Source: Diplolepis rosae (Eukaryota; Arthropoda; Insecta; Hymenoptera; Diplolepididae). From it: a stretch of 64,000 bases of DNA. Made by a program: the position numbers and the translations under genes. The notes under the pieces were generated by a model. The model searched no databases. It worked only from the letters and a program-made list of their open reading frames with translations, and was not told the origin of the DNA. Shown piece by piece: positions 12,158 through 24,688 of the stretch (its first letter is position 1; every line of letters starts with the position of its first letter). The stretch is from the NCBI GenBank assembly GCA_030998225.1, contig JAPYXD010000700.1, positions 1 through 64,000 on the forward strand, given 5' to 3'.

Positions 12158-14658
12158 GTATTTCTAACAAAGATTTTTAGGCATATATCTTATAGGTCAA
12201 ATTAAAATATCAAGAGAATCTTATTCTTCGCGTTATGGCGTAATTATGATTGGTAATTACATTACGGGAGTGATGTTCACTATAAATAAAATACTTTTGA
12301 AAAAGTATTTCTAACAAAGATTTTTATGCATATATCTTATAGGTCAAATTAAAAAATCCAGAGTATCTTATTCTTCGCGTTATCGCGTAATTATGATTGG
12401 TAATTACATTACGGGCGTGATCTTCACTAAAAATACAATACTTTTGAAAAAGTATTTCTAACAAAGATTTTTATCCATATATCTTATAGGTCAAATTAAA
12501 AAATGCAATGTATCTTATTCTTCGCGTTATCGCGTAATTATGATTGGTAATTACATTACGGGAGTGATGTTCACTATAAATACAATACTTTTGAAAAAGT
12601 ATTTCTAACAAAGATTTTTATGCATATATCTTGTAGGTCAAATTAAAAAATCCAGAGTATCTTATTCTTCGCGTTATAGCGTAATTATGATTGGTACTTA
12701 CATTACGGGTGTGATGTTCACTCAAAATACAATACTTTTGAAAAAGTATTTCTAACAAAGAATTTTATGCATATATCTTATACGTCAAATTAAAAAATCA
12801 AGAGTATCTTATTGTTCGTGTTATCGCGTAATTATGATTGGTAATTACATTACGGGAGTGATATTCACTATAAATAAAATACTCTTGAAAAAGTATTGTC
12901 AACTAAGTTTTTTACACATATATCTCACATGTAAATTTAAAATATCTTTAAAATTGTTTAAAAATTTTATTTTTCGGGATTTCGCGGTTTCAGGATCAGT
13001 ATTTGCATTATGGAATTGCACTACTGTAAATAAAACACTTTTGAAAAATTATTTCTAACAAAGATTTTTAAGCATATATCTTATAGGTCAAATTAAAATA
13101 TCAAGAGTATCTTATTCTTCGCGTTATCGCGTAATTATGATTGGTACTTACATTACGGGTGTGATGTTCACTAAAAATACAATACTTTTGAAAAAGTATT
13201 TCTAACAAAGATTTTTATGCATATATCTTATAGGTCAAATTAAAAATACAGAGTATCTTATTCTTCGCGTTATCGCGTAATTATGATTGGTAATTACATT
13301 ACGGGAGTGATGTTCACTTTAAATACAATACTTTTGAAAAAGTATTTCTAACAAAGATTTTTATGCATATATCTTATAGGTCAAATTAAAAAATCCAGAG
13401 TATCTTATTCTTCGCGTTATCGCGTAATTATGATTGGTAATTACATTACGGGCGTGATCTTCACTAAAAATACAATACTTTTGAAAAAGTATTTCTAACA
13501 AAGATTTTTATGCATATATCTTATACGTCAAATTAAAAAATCAAGAGTATCTTATTGTTCGTGTTATCACGTAATTATGATTGGTAATTACATTACGGGA
13601 GTGATGTTCACTATAAATAAAATACTCTTGAAAAAGTATTCTCAACTAAGCTTTTTACGCATATATCTCACATGTCAATTTAAAATATCTTAAAAATTCT
13701 TAAAAATTTTATTTTTCGGGTTTTCGCGGTTTCACGATCAGTATTTGCATTATGGAATTGCTCTACTGTTAATAAAATACTTTTGAAAAAGTATTTCTAG
13801 CAATGATTTATACGCATATATCTTGTAGGTCAAATTAAAATATCCAGAGAATCTTTTTCTTCGCGTTATCGCGTAATTATGATTGGTAATTACATTACGG
13901 GAGTGATGTTCACTATAAATACAATACTTTTGAAAAAGTATTTCTAACAAAGATTTTTATGCATATATCTTATAGGTCAAATTAAAAAATCCAGAGTATC
14001 TTATTCTTCGCGTTATCGCGTAATTATGATTGGTAATTACATTACGGGCGTGATCTTCACTAAAAATACAATACTTTTGAAAAAGTATTTCTAACAAAGA
14101 TTTTTATGCATATATCTTATAGGTCAAATTAAAAAATCCAGAGTATCTTATTCTTCGCGTTATCGCGTAATTATGATTGGTAATTACATTACGGGCGTGA
14201 TCTTCACTAAAAATACAATACTTTTGAAAAAGTATTTCTAACAAAGATTTTTATGCATATATCTTATACGTCAAATTAAAAAATCAAGAGTATCTTATTG
14301 TTCGTGTTATCGCGTAATTATGATTGGTAATTACATTACGGGAGTGATGTTCACTATAAATAAAATACTCTTGAAAAAGTATTGTCAACTAAGTTTTTTA
14401 CACATATATCTCACATGTCAATTCAAAATATCTTAAAAATTGTTTAAAAATTTTATTTTTCGGGTTTTCGCGGTTTCTGGATCAGTATTTGCATTATGGA
14501 ATTGCACTACCATAAATAAAACACTTTTGAAAAATTATTTCTAACAAAGATTTTTAAGCATATATCTTATAGGTCAAATTAAAATATCAAGAGAATCTTA
14601 TTCTTCGCGTTATCGCGTAATTATGATTGGTACTTACATTACGGGTGTGATGTAAAAA
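12158..14658 (+). repeat. Array segment 3: A-rich with 743-bp pentamers
   Basis: B units start at 12893, 13636 and 14379; all others are A. The B-A-A-A-A pentamer occupies 12893-13635 and 13636-14378, 743 bp each. Each B is preceded by an A unit with TACGTCAAATTAAAAAATC and TTGTTCGTGTTAT. The last A (start 14535) is shortened to 124 bp. Confidence 0.85.
14535..14658 (+). repeat. A monomer with 23-bp internal deletion
   Basis: After GTGATG at 14647-14652 the sequence jumps to TAAAAAGTATTTC. That removes 23 bp, including the left arm of the junction dyad. It is the only junction I noticed without that arm. Confidence 0.85.
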
Positions 14659-14804
14659 GTATTTCTAACAAAGAATTTTATGCATATATCTTATAGGTCA
14701 AATTAAAAAATCCAGAGTATCTTATTCTTCGCGTTATCGCGTAATTAAGATTGGTAAGTGCATTATGGAATTACCTCTACTATAAATACAATACTTTTGA
14801 AAAT
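14659..14804 (+). repeat. A/B recombinant monomer (146 bp), copy 1
   Basis: A-type sequence through the CGCG dyad changes at AAGATTGGTAAG to B-type GCATTATGGAATTACCTCTAC. The hybrid recurs at 21696 and 22743, so the recombination happened once and was then spread by duplication. Confidence 0.85.
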
Positions 14805-16594
14805 GTATTCTCAACTAAGTTTTTTACGCATATATCTCACATGTCAATTTGAAATATCTTTAAAATTTTTTTAGAAAATTTTATTTTTCGGGTTTTCACG
14901 TTTTCAGGATCAATAATTTCATTATGGAATTGTTCTACTATAAATAAAATACTTTTGAAAAAGTAATTCCAACAGAGATTTTTACGCATATATCTTACAG
15001 GTCTATTTAAAATATACAAAGAATTTTATTCTTCGCATTATCGCGTAATTATGATTGGTAATTACATTACGGGAGTGATGTTCACTAAAAATACAATACT
15101 TTTGAAAAAGTATTTCTAACAAATATTTTTATGCATATATCTTATAGGTCAAATTAAAAAATGCAGAGTATCTTATTCTTCGCGTTATCGCGTAATTATG
15201 ATTGGTAATTACATTACGGGAGTGATGTTCACTATAAATACAATACTTTTGAAAAAGTATTTCTAACAAAGATTTTTATGCATATATCTTATAGGTCAAA
15301 TTAAAAATACAGAGTATCTTATTCTTCGCGTTATCGCGTAATTATGATTGGTAATTACATTACGGGAGTGATGTTCACTTTAAATACAATACTTTTGAAA
15401 AAGTATTCTCAACTAAGTTTTTTACGCATATATCTTACATGTCAATTCAAAATAACTTAAAAATTGTTTAAAAATTTTATTTTTCGGGTTTTAGCGGTTT
15501 GAGGACCAGTATTTGCATTATGGAATTGCTCTACAGTAAATAAGCCACTTTTGAAAAAGTATTTCTAACAAAGATTTTTTCGCATATATCTTATAGGTCA
15601 AATCAAAATATCAAGAGAATCTTATTCTTCGCGTTATCGCGTAATTATGATTGGCAATTACATTACGGGCGTGATGTTCACTAAAAATACAATACTTTTG
15701 AAAAAGTATTTCTAACAAATATTTATATGCATATATCTTATAGTTCAAATTAAAAAATGCAGAGTATCTTATTCTTCGCATTATCGCGTAATTATGATTG
15801 GTAATTACATTACGGGAGTGATGTTCACTAAAAATACAATACTTTTGAAAAAGTATTTCTAACAAAGATTTTTATGCATATATCTTATAGGTCAAATTAA
15901 AAAATGCAGAGTATCTTATTCTTCGCGTTATCGCGTAATTATGATTGGTAATTACATTACGGGAGTGATGTTCACTATAAATACAATACTTTTGAAAAAG
16001 TATTTCTAACAAAGATTTTTATGCATATATCTTATAGGTCAAATTAAAAATACAGAGTATCTTATTCTTCGCGTTATCGCGTAATTATGATTGGTAATTA
16101 CATTACGGGAGTGATGTTCACTATAAATAAAATACTCTTGAAAAAGTATTGTCAACTAAGTTTTTTACGCATATATCTCACATGTCAATTCAAAATATCT
16201 TAAAAATTGTTTAAAAATTTTATTTTTCGGGTTTTAGCGGTTTCAGGATCAGTATTTGCATTATGGAATTGCTCTACAGTAAATAAACCACTTTTGAAAA
16301 AGTATTTCTAACAAAGATTTTTAGGTATATATCTTATAGGTCAAATTAAAATATCAAGAGAATCTTATTCTTCGCGTTATCGCGTAATTATGATTGGTAA
16401 TTACATTACGGGCGTGATGTTCACAAAAATACAATACTTTTGAAAAAGTAATTCTAACAAAGATTTTTATCCATATATCTTATAGGTCAAATTAAAAAAT
16501 CCAGAGTATCTTATTCTTCGCGTCATCGCGTAATTATGATTGGTAATTACATTACGGGAGTGATGTTCACTTTAAATACAATACTTTTGAAAAA
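14659..16594 (+). repeat. Array segment 4: 1047-bp heptamer and following block
   Basis: Starts are A hybrid 14659; B 14805; A2 14963; A 15110, 15257; B 15403; A 15559, 15706, 15853, 16000; B 16146; A 16302, 16448. Through about 16300 this matches 22743-24385 at a constant 8084-bp offset. The first seven monomers (14659-15705) also match 21696-22742, so they form a heptamer seen three times. Confidence 0.85.
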
Positions 16595-19500
16595 GTAATT
16601 CCAACAGAGATTTTTACGCATATATCTTACAAGTCTATTTAAAATATCCAAAGAATTTTATTCTTCGCATTATAGCGTAATTATGATTGGTAATTACATT
16701 ACGGGCGTGAAGTTCACTTAAAATACAATACCTTAGTAAAAGTATTGTCAATTAAGCTTGTTACGCATATATCTCACATGTCAATTTAAAATATCTTAAA
16801 AATTCTAAAAAATTATTATTTTCCGGGTTTTCGCGGTATCAGTATCAGTATTTGCATTATGGACTTGCTCTACAGTAAATAAACCACTTTTGAAAAAGTA
16901 TTTCTAACAAAGATTTTTACGCATATATCTTATAGGTCAAATTAAAAAATGCAGAGTATCTTATTCTTCGCGTTATCGCGTAATTATGATTGGTAATTAC
17001 ATTACGGGAGTGATGTTCACTTTAAATACAATACTTTTGAAAAAGTATTCTCAACTAAGTTTTTTACGCATATATCTTACATGTCAATTCAAAATATCTT
17101 AAAAATTGTTTAAAAATTTTATTTTTCGGGTTTTAGCGGTTTCAGGACCAGTATTTGCATTATGGAATTGCTCTACTTTAAATACAATACTTTTCAAAAA
17201 GTATTTCTAACAAAGATTTTTAGGCATATATCTTATAGGTCAAATTAAAATATCAAGAGAATCTTATTCTTCGTGTTATCGCGTATTTATGATTGGTAAT
17301 TACATTACGGGCGTGATGTTCACTAAAAATACAATACTTTTGAAAAAGTAATTCTAACTAATATTTTTATGCATATATCTTATAGGTCAAATTAAAAAAT
17401 GCAGAGTATCTTATTCGCCGCGTTATCGCGTAATTATGATTGGTAATTACATTACGGGAGTGATGTTCACTATAAATAAAATACTTTTGAAAAAGTAATT
17501 CCAACAGAGATTTTTACGCATATATCTTACAAGTCTATTTAAAATATCCAAAGAATTTTATTCTTCGCATTATAGCGTAATTATGATTGGTAATTACATT
17601 ACGGGCGTGAAGTTCACTTAAAATACAATACCTTAGTAAAAGTATTGTCAATTAAGCTTGTTACGCATATATCTCACATGTCAATTTAAAATATCTTAAA
17701 AATTCTTAAAAATTATTATTTTCCGGGTTTTCGCGGTATCAGTATCAGTAATTGCATTATGGAATTGCTCTACTATAAATACAATACTTTTCAAAAAGTA
17801 TTTCTAACAAAGATTTTTAGGCATATATCTTATAGGTCAAATTAAAATATCAAGAGAATCTTATTCTTCGCGTTAACGCGTAATTATGATTGGTAATTAC
17901 ATTACGGGCGTGATGTTCACTAAAAATACAATACTTTTGAAAAAGTATTTCTAACAAAGATTTTTATGCATATATCTTATACGTCAAATTAAAAAATCAA
18001 GAGTATCTTATTCTTCGCGTTATCGCGTAATTATGATTGGTAATTACATTACGGGAGTGATGTTCACTATAAATAAAATACTCTTGACAAAGTATTGGCA
18101 CTAAGTTTTTTACACATATATCTCACATGTCAATTCAAAATATCTTAAAAATTGTTTAAAAATTTTATTTTTCGGGTTTTCGCGGTTTCAGGATCAGTAT
18201 TTGCATTATGGAATTGCACTACCATAAATAAAACACTTTTGAAAAATTATTTCTAACAAAGATTTTTAAGCATATATCTTATAGGTCAAATTAAAATATC
18301 AAGAGAATCTTATTGTTCGCGTTATCGCGTAATTATGATTTGTAATTACATTACGGGCGTGATGTTCACTAAAAATACAATACTTTTGAAAAAGTATTTC
18401 TAACAAAGAATTTTATGCATATATCTTATACGTCAAATTAAAAAATCAAGAGTATCTTATTCTTCGCGTTATCGCGTAATTATGATTGGTAATTACATTA
18501 CGGGAGTGATGTTCACTATAAATAAAATACTCTTGAGAAAGTATTGGCACTAAGTTTTTTACACATATATCTCACATGTCAATTCAAAATATCTTAAAAA
18601 TTGTTTAAAAATTTTATTTTTCGGGTTTTCGCGGTTTCAGGATCAGTATTTGCATTATGGAATTGCACTACCATAAATAAAACACTTTTGAAAAATTATT
18701 TCTAACAAAGAATTTTATGCATATATCTTATAGGTCAAATTAAAAAATCCAGAGTATCTTATTCTTCGCCTTATCGCGTAATTATGATTGGTAATTGCAT
18801 TATGGAATTGCTCTACTATAAATACAATACTTTTGAAAAAGTATTCTCAACTAAGTTTTTTACGCATATATCTTACATGTCAATTCAAAATATCTCAAAA
18901 ATTGTTTAAAAATTTTATTTTTCGGGTTTTCGCGGTTTCAGGACCAGTATTTGCATTATGGAATTGCTCTACTGTAAATAAAACACTTTTGAAAAAGTAT
19001 TTCTAACAAAGATTTTTACGCATATATCTTATAGGTCAAATTAAAATATCCAGAGAATCTTATTCTTCGCGTTATCGCGTAATTATGATTGGTAATTACA
19101 TTACGGGAGTGATGTTCACTACAAATACAATACTTTTGAAAAAGTATTCTCAACTAAGCTTTTTACGCATATATCTCACATGTCAATTTAAAATATCTTA
19201 AAAATTCTTAAAAATTTTATTTTTCGGGTTTTCGCGGTTTCACAATCAGTATTTGCATTATGGAATTGCTCTACTGTTAATAAAATACTTTTGAAAAAGT
19301 ATTTCTAGCAATGATTTATACGCATATATCTTGTAGGTCTATTTAAAATATCCAAAGAATTTTATTCTTCGCATTATCGCGTAATTATGATTAGTAATTA
19401 CATTACGGGAGTGATGTTCACTAAAAATACAATACTTTTGAAAAAGTATTTCTAACAAAGATTTTTATGCAAATATCTTATAGGTCAAATTAAAAATTCC

Positions 19501-20188
19501 AGTGTATCTTATTCTTCGCGTTATCGCGTAATTATGATTGGTAATTACATTACTGGCGTGATGTTCACTAAAAATACAATAATTTTGAAAAAGTATTTCT
19601 AACAAGGATTTTTATGCATATATCTTATAGGTCAAATTAAAAAATCAAGAATATCTTATTCTTCGCGTTATCGCGTAATTATGATTGGTAATTACATTAC
19701 GGGAGTGATGTTCACTACAAATACAATACTTTTGAAATAGTATTTCTAACGAAGATTTTTATGCATATATCTTATAGGTCAAATTAAAAATACAGAGTAT
19801 CTTATTCTTCGCGATATCGCGTAATTATGATTGGTAATTACATTACGGGCGTGATGTTCACTAAAGATACAATACCTTTGTGAAAGTATTCTCAACTAAG
19901 TTTTTTACGCATATATCTTACATGTCAATTCAAAATAACTCAAAAATTGTTTAAAAATTTTATTTTTCGGGTTTTCGCGGTTTCAGGATCAGTAATTGCA
20001 TTATGGAATTGCACTACTATAAATAGAACACTTTTGAAAAAGTATTTCTAACAATGATGTTTATGCATATATCTTATAGGTCAAATTAAAAAATCCAGAG
20101 TATCTTATTCTTCGCGTTATCGCGTAATTATGATTGGTAATTACATTACGGGAGTGATGTTCACTAAAAATACAATACTTTTGAAAAA
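16595..20188 (+). repeat. Array segment 5: mixed block partly copied at 24.7-26.8 kb
   Basis: Starts are A2 16595; B 16742; A 16898; B 17045; A 17201, 17348; A2 17495; B 17642; A 17798, 17945; B 18092; A 18247, 18394; B 18541; A hybrid 18696; B 18841; A 18997; B 19144; A 19299, 19446, 19593, 19740; B 19886; A 20042. B units at 18092 and 18541 carry the shortened GTATTGGCACTAAG start. Monomers 17495-17945 match 24836-25286 (offset 7341), and 19144-19886 match 26030-26772 (offset 6886). The perfect palindrome CGCGATATCGCG lies at 19810-19821. Confidence 0.82.
18696..18840 (+). repeat. Second type of A/B recombinant monomer (145 bp)
   Basis: A-type sequence through ATGATTGGTAATT joins B-type GCATTATGGAATTGCTCTAC. 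It resembles the 14659 hybrid but keeps TGATTGG and GCTCTAC, so it may be a separate exchange at the same spot. Confidence 0.8.
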
Positions 20189-21695
20189 GTATTCTCAACT
20201 AAGCTTGTTACGCATATATCTCAAATGTCAATTTAAAATATCTTAAAAATTGTTTAAAATTTTATTTTTCGGATTTTAGCGGTTTCAGGACCAATAATTT
20301 CATTATGGAATTGTTCTACTATAAATAAAATACTTTTAAAAAGTAATTCCAACAGAGATTTTTACGTATATATCTTACAGGTCTATTTAAAATATCCAAA
20401 GAATTTTATTCTTCGCAATTATCGCGTAATTATGATTGGTAATTACATTACGGGCGTGATGTTCACTAAAAATACAATACCGTTGTGAAAGTATTGTCAA
20501 TTAAGTTTTTTACGCATATATCTTACATGTCATTTCAAAATATCCCAAAAATTGTTTAAAAATTTTATTTTTCGGGTTTTCGCGGTTTCAGGACTAGCAT
20601 TTGCATTATGGAATTGCTCTACTGTAAATAAAACACTTTTGAAAAAGTATGTCTATAAAAAATTTTTACGCATATATCTTATAGGTCAAATTAAAATATC
20701 CAGAGAATCTTATTCTTCGCGTTATCGCGTAATTATGATTGGTAATTACATTACGGGCGTGATGTTCACTAAAAATACAATACCTTTGTGAAAGTATTGT
20801 CAATTAAGTTTTTTACGCATATATCTCACATGTCGATTTAAAATATCTTAAAAATTGTTTAAAAATTTTATTTTTCGGGTTTTCGCGGTTTCAGGATCAG
20901 TATTTGCATTATGTAATTGCTCTACTATAAATAAAATACTTTTGAAAAAGTATTTCTAACAATGATTTTTACGCATATATCTTGTAGGTCAAATTAAAAT
21001 ATCCAGAGAATCTTATTCTTCGCGTTATCGCGTAATTGTGATCGGTAATTACATTACGGGAGTGATAATCACTATAAATACAATACTTTTGAAAAAGTAT
21101 TGTCAACTTAGGTTTTTACGCATATAACTCACATGTCAATTTGAAATATCTTAAAAATTTTTTTAAAAAATTTTATTTTTCCGGTTTTCGCGTTTTCAGG
21201 ATTAGTAATGGCATTATGGGATCGCTTTACTATAAATAAAATACTTTTGAAAAAGTATTTCTAACAATGATTTTTACGCATATATCTTGTAGGTCAAATT
21301 AAAATATCCAGAGAATCTTATTCTTCGCGTTATCGCGTAATTGTGATCGGTAATTACATTACGGGAGTGATAATCACTATAAATACAATACTTTTGAAAA
21401 AGTATTTCTAACAAAGATTTTTATGCATATATCTTATAGGTCAAATTAAAAAATCCAGAGTATCTTATTCTTCGCGTTATCGCGTAATTATGATTGGTAA
21501 TTACATTACGGGCGTGATCTTCACTAAAAATACAATACTTTTGAAAAAGTATTTCTAACAAAGATTTTTATGCATATATCTTATACGTCAAATTAAAAAA
21601 TCAAGAGTATCTTATTGTTCGTGTTATCGCGTAATTATGATTGGTAATTACATTACGGGAGTGATGTTCACTCAAAATACAATACTTTTGAAAAA
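20189..21695 (+). repeat. Array segment 6: relatives of the 1066-bp HOR monomers
   Basis: Starts are B 20189; A2 20343; B 20491; A 20647; B 20794; A 20950; B 21097; A 21255, 21402, 21549. The units carry marks typical of the later 1066-bp heptamer: ACCGTTGTGAAAG before 20491, ACATGTCGATTT in 20794, and GTGATCGG plus GTGATAATCAC in 20950. The A at 21255 repeats the 20950 variant 305 bp later. This is a scattered relative of that HOR, not a full unit. Confidence 0.8.
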
Positions 21696-22742
21696 GTATT
21701 TCTAACAAAGAATTTTATGCATATATCTTATAGGTCAAATTAAAAAATCCAGAGTATCTTATTCTTCGCGTTATCGCGTAATTAAGATTGGTAAGTGCAT
21801 TATGGAATTACCTCTACTATAAATACAATACTTTTGAAAATGTATTCTCAACTAAGTTTTTTACGCATATATCTCACATGTCAATTTGAAATATCTTTAA
21901 AATTTTTTTAAAAAATTTTATTTTTCGGGTTTTCACGTTTTCAGGATCAATAATTTCATTATGGAATTGTTCTACTATAAATAAAATACTTTTGAAAAAG
22001 TAATTCCAACAGAGATTTTTACGCATATATCTTACAGGTCTATTTAAAATATCCAAAGGATTTTATTCTTCGCATTATCGCGTAATTATGATTGGTAATT
22101 ACATTACGGGAGTGATGTTCACTAAGAATACAATACTTTTGAAAAAGTATTTCTAACAAATATTTTTATGCATATATCTTATAGGTCAAATTAAAAAATG
22201 CAGAGTATCTTATTCTTCGCGTTATCGCGTAATTATGATTGGTAATTACATTACGGGAGTGATGTTCACTATAAATACAATACTTTTGAAAAAGTATTTC
22301 TAACAAAGATTTTTATGCATATATCTTATAGGTCAAATTAAAAATACAGAGTATCTTATTCTTCGGGTTATCGCGTAATTATGATTGGTAATTACATTAC
22401 GGGAGTGATGTTCACTTTAAATACAATACTTTTGAAAAAGTATTCTCAACTAAGTTTTTTACGCATATATCTTACATGTCAATTCAAAATAACTTAAAAA
22501 TTGTTTAAAAATTTTATTTTTCGGGTTTTAGCGGTTTGAGGACCAGTATTTGCATTATGGAATTGCTCTACAGTAAATAAGCCACTTTTGAAAAAGTATT
22601 TCTAACAAAGATTTTTACGCATATATCTTATAGGTCAAATTAAAATATCAAGAGAATCTTATTCTTCGCGTTATCGCGTAATTATGATTGGTACTTACAT
22701 TACGGGCGTGATGTTCACTAAAAATACAATACTTTTGAAAAA
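21696..22742 (+). repeat. 1047-bp heptamer HOR, copy adjacent to 22743
   Basis: Order is A hybrid, B (21842), A2 (22000), A (22147), A (22294), B (22440), A (22596). The next copy begins at 22743 with the same AAGATTGGTAAGTGCATTAT hybrid. Differences are few, such as CTTCGGGTTATCGCG at 22365 here. Confidence 0.85.
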
Positions 22743-24688
22743 GTATTTCTAACAAAGAATTTTATGCATATATCTTATAGGTCAAATTAAAAAATCCAGA
22801 GTATCTTATTCTTCGCGTTATCGCGTAATTAAGATTGGTAAGTGCATTATGGAATTACCTCTACTATAAATACAATACTTTTGAAAATGTATTCTCAACT
22901 AAGTTTTTTACGCATATATCTCACATGTCAATTTGAAATATCTTTAAAATTTTTTTAAAAAATTTTATTTTTCGGGTTTTCACGTTTTCAGGATCAATAA
23001 TTTCATTATGGAATTGTTCTACTATAAATAAAATACTTTTGAAAAAGTAATTCCAACAGAGATTTTTACGCATATATCTTACAGGTCTATTTAAAATATC
23101 CAAAGAATTTTATTCTTCGCATTATCGCGTAATTATGATTGGTAATTACATTACGGGAGTGATGTTCACTAAAAATACAATACTTTTGAAAAAGTATTTC
23201 TAACAAATATTTTTATGCATATATCTTATAGGTCAAATTAAAAAATGCAGAGTATCTTATTCTTCGCGTTATCGCGTAATTATGATTGGTAATTACATTA
23301 CGGGAGTGATGTTCACTATAAATACAATACTTTTGAAAAAGTATTTCTAACAAAGATTTTTATGCATATATCTTATAGGTCAAATTAAAAATACAGATTA
23401 TCTTATTCTTCGCGTTATCGCGTAATTATGATTGGTAATTACATTACGGGAGTGATGTTCACTTTAAATACAATACTTTTGAAAAAGTATTCTCAACTAA
23501 GTTTTTTACGCATATATCTTACATGTCAATTCAAAATAACTTAAAAATTGTTTAAAAATTTTATTTTTCGGGTTTTAGCGGTTTGAGGACCAGTATTTGC
23601 ATTATGGAATTGCTCTACAGTAAATAAGCCACTTTTGAAAAAGTATTTCTAACAAAGATTTTTACGCATATATCTTATAGGTCAAATCAAAATATCAAGA
23701 GAATCTTATTCTTCGCGTTATCGCGTAATTATGATTGGCAATTACATTACGGGCGTGATGTTCACTAAAAATACAATACTTTTGAAAAAGTATTTCTAAC
23801 AAATATTTATATGCATATATCTTATAGTTCAAATTAAAAAATGCAGAGTATCTTATTCTTCGCATTATCGCGTAATTATGATTGGTAATTACATTACGGG
23901 AGTGATGTTCACTAAAAATACAATACTTTTGAAAAAGTATTTCTAACAAAGATTTTTATGCATATATCTTATAGGTCAAATTAAAAACTGCAGAGTATCT
24001 TATTCTTCGCGTTATCGCGTAATTATGATTGGTAATTACATTACGGCAGTGATGTTCACTATAAATACAATACTTTTGAAAAAGTATTTCTAACAAAGAT
24101 TTTTATGCATATATCTTATAGGTCAAATTAAAAATACAGAGTATCTTATTCTTCGCGTTATCGCGTAATTATGATTGGTAATTACATTACGGGCGCGAAG
24201 TTAACTTAAAATACAATACCTTAGTAAAAGTATCGTCAATTAAACTTGTTACGCATATATCTCACATGTCAATTCAAAATATCTTAAAAATTGTTTAAAA
24301 ATTTTATTTTTCGGGTTTTAGCGGTTTCAGGATCAGTATTTGCATTATGGAATTGCTCTACAGTAAATAAACCACTTTTGAAAAAGTATTTCTAACAAAG
24401 ATTTTTACGCATATATCTTATAGGTCAAATTAAAAAATGCAGAGTATCTTATTCTTCGCGTTATCGCGTAATTATGATTGATAATTACATTACGGGAGTG
24501 ATATTCACTATAAATAAAATACTCTTGAAAAAGTATTGTCAACTAAGTTTTTTACGCATATATCTCACATGTCAATTCAAAATATCTTAAAAATTGTTTA
24601 AAAATTTTATTTTTCGGGTTTTAGCGGTTTCAGGACCAGTATTTGCATTATGGAATTGCTCTACTTTAAATACAATACTTTTCAAAAA
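22743..24688 (+). repeat. 1047-bp heptamer HOR, second tandem copy, and extension
   Basis: The heptamer occupies 22743-23789. Then come A 23790, 23937, 24084; B 24230; A 24386; B 24533. Correspondence with 14659-16300 continues at offset 8084 until about 24385. The B at 24230 has an altered 5' end (GGGCGCGAAGTTAAC before it, TATCGTCAATTAAAC after it). Confidence 0.83.
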
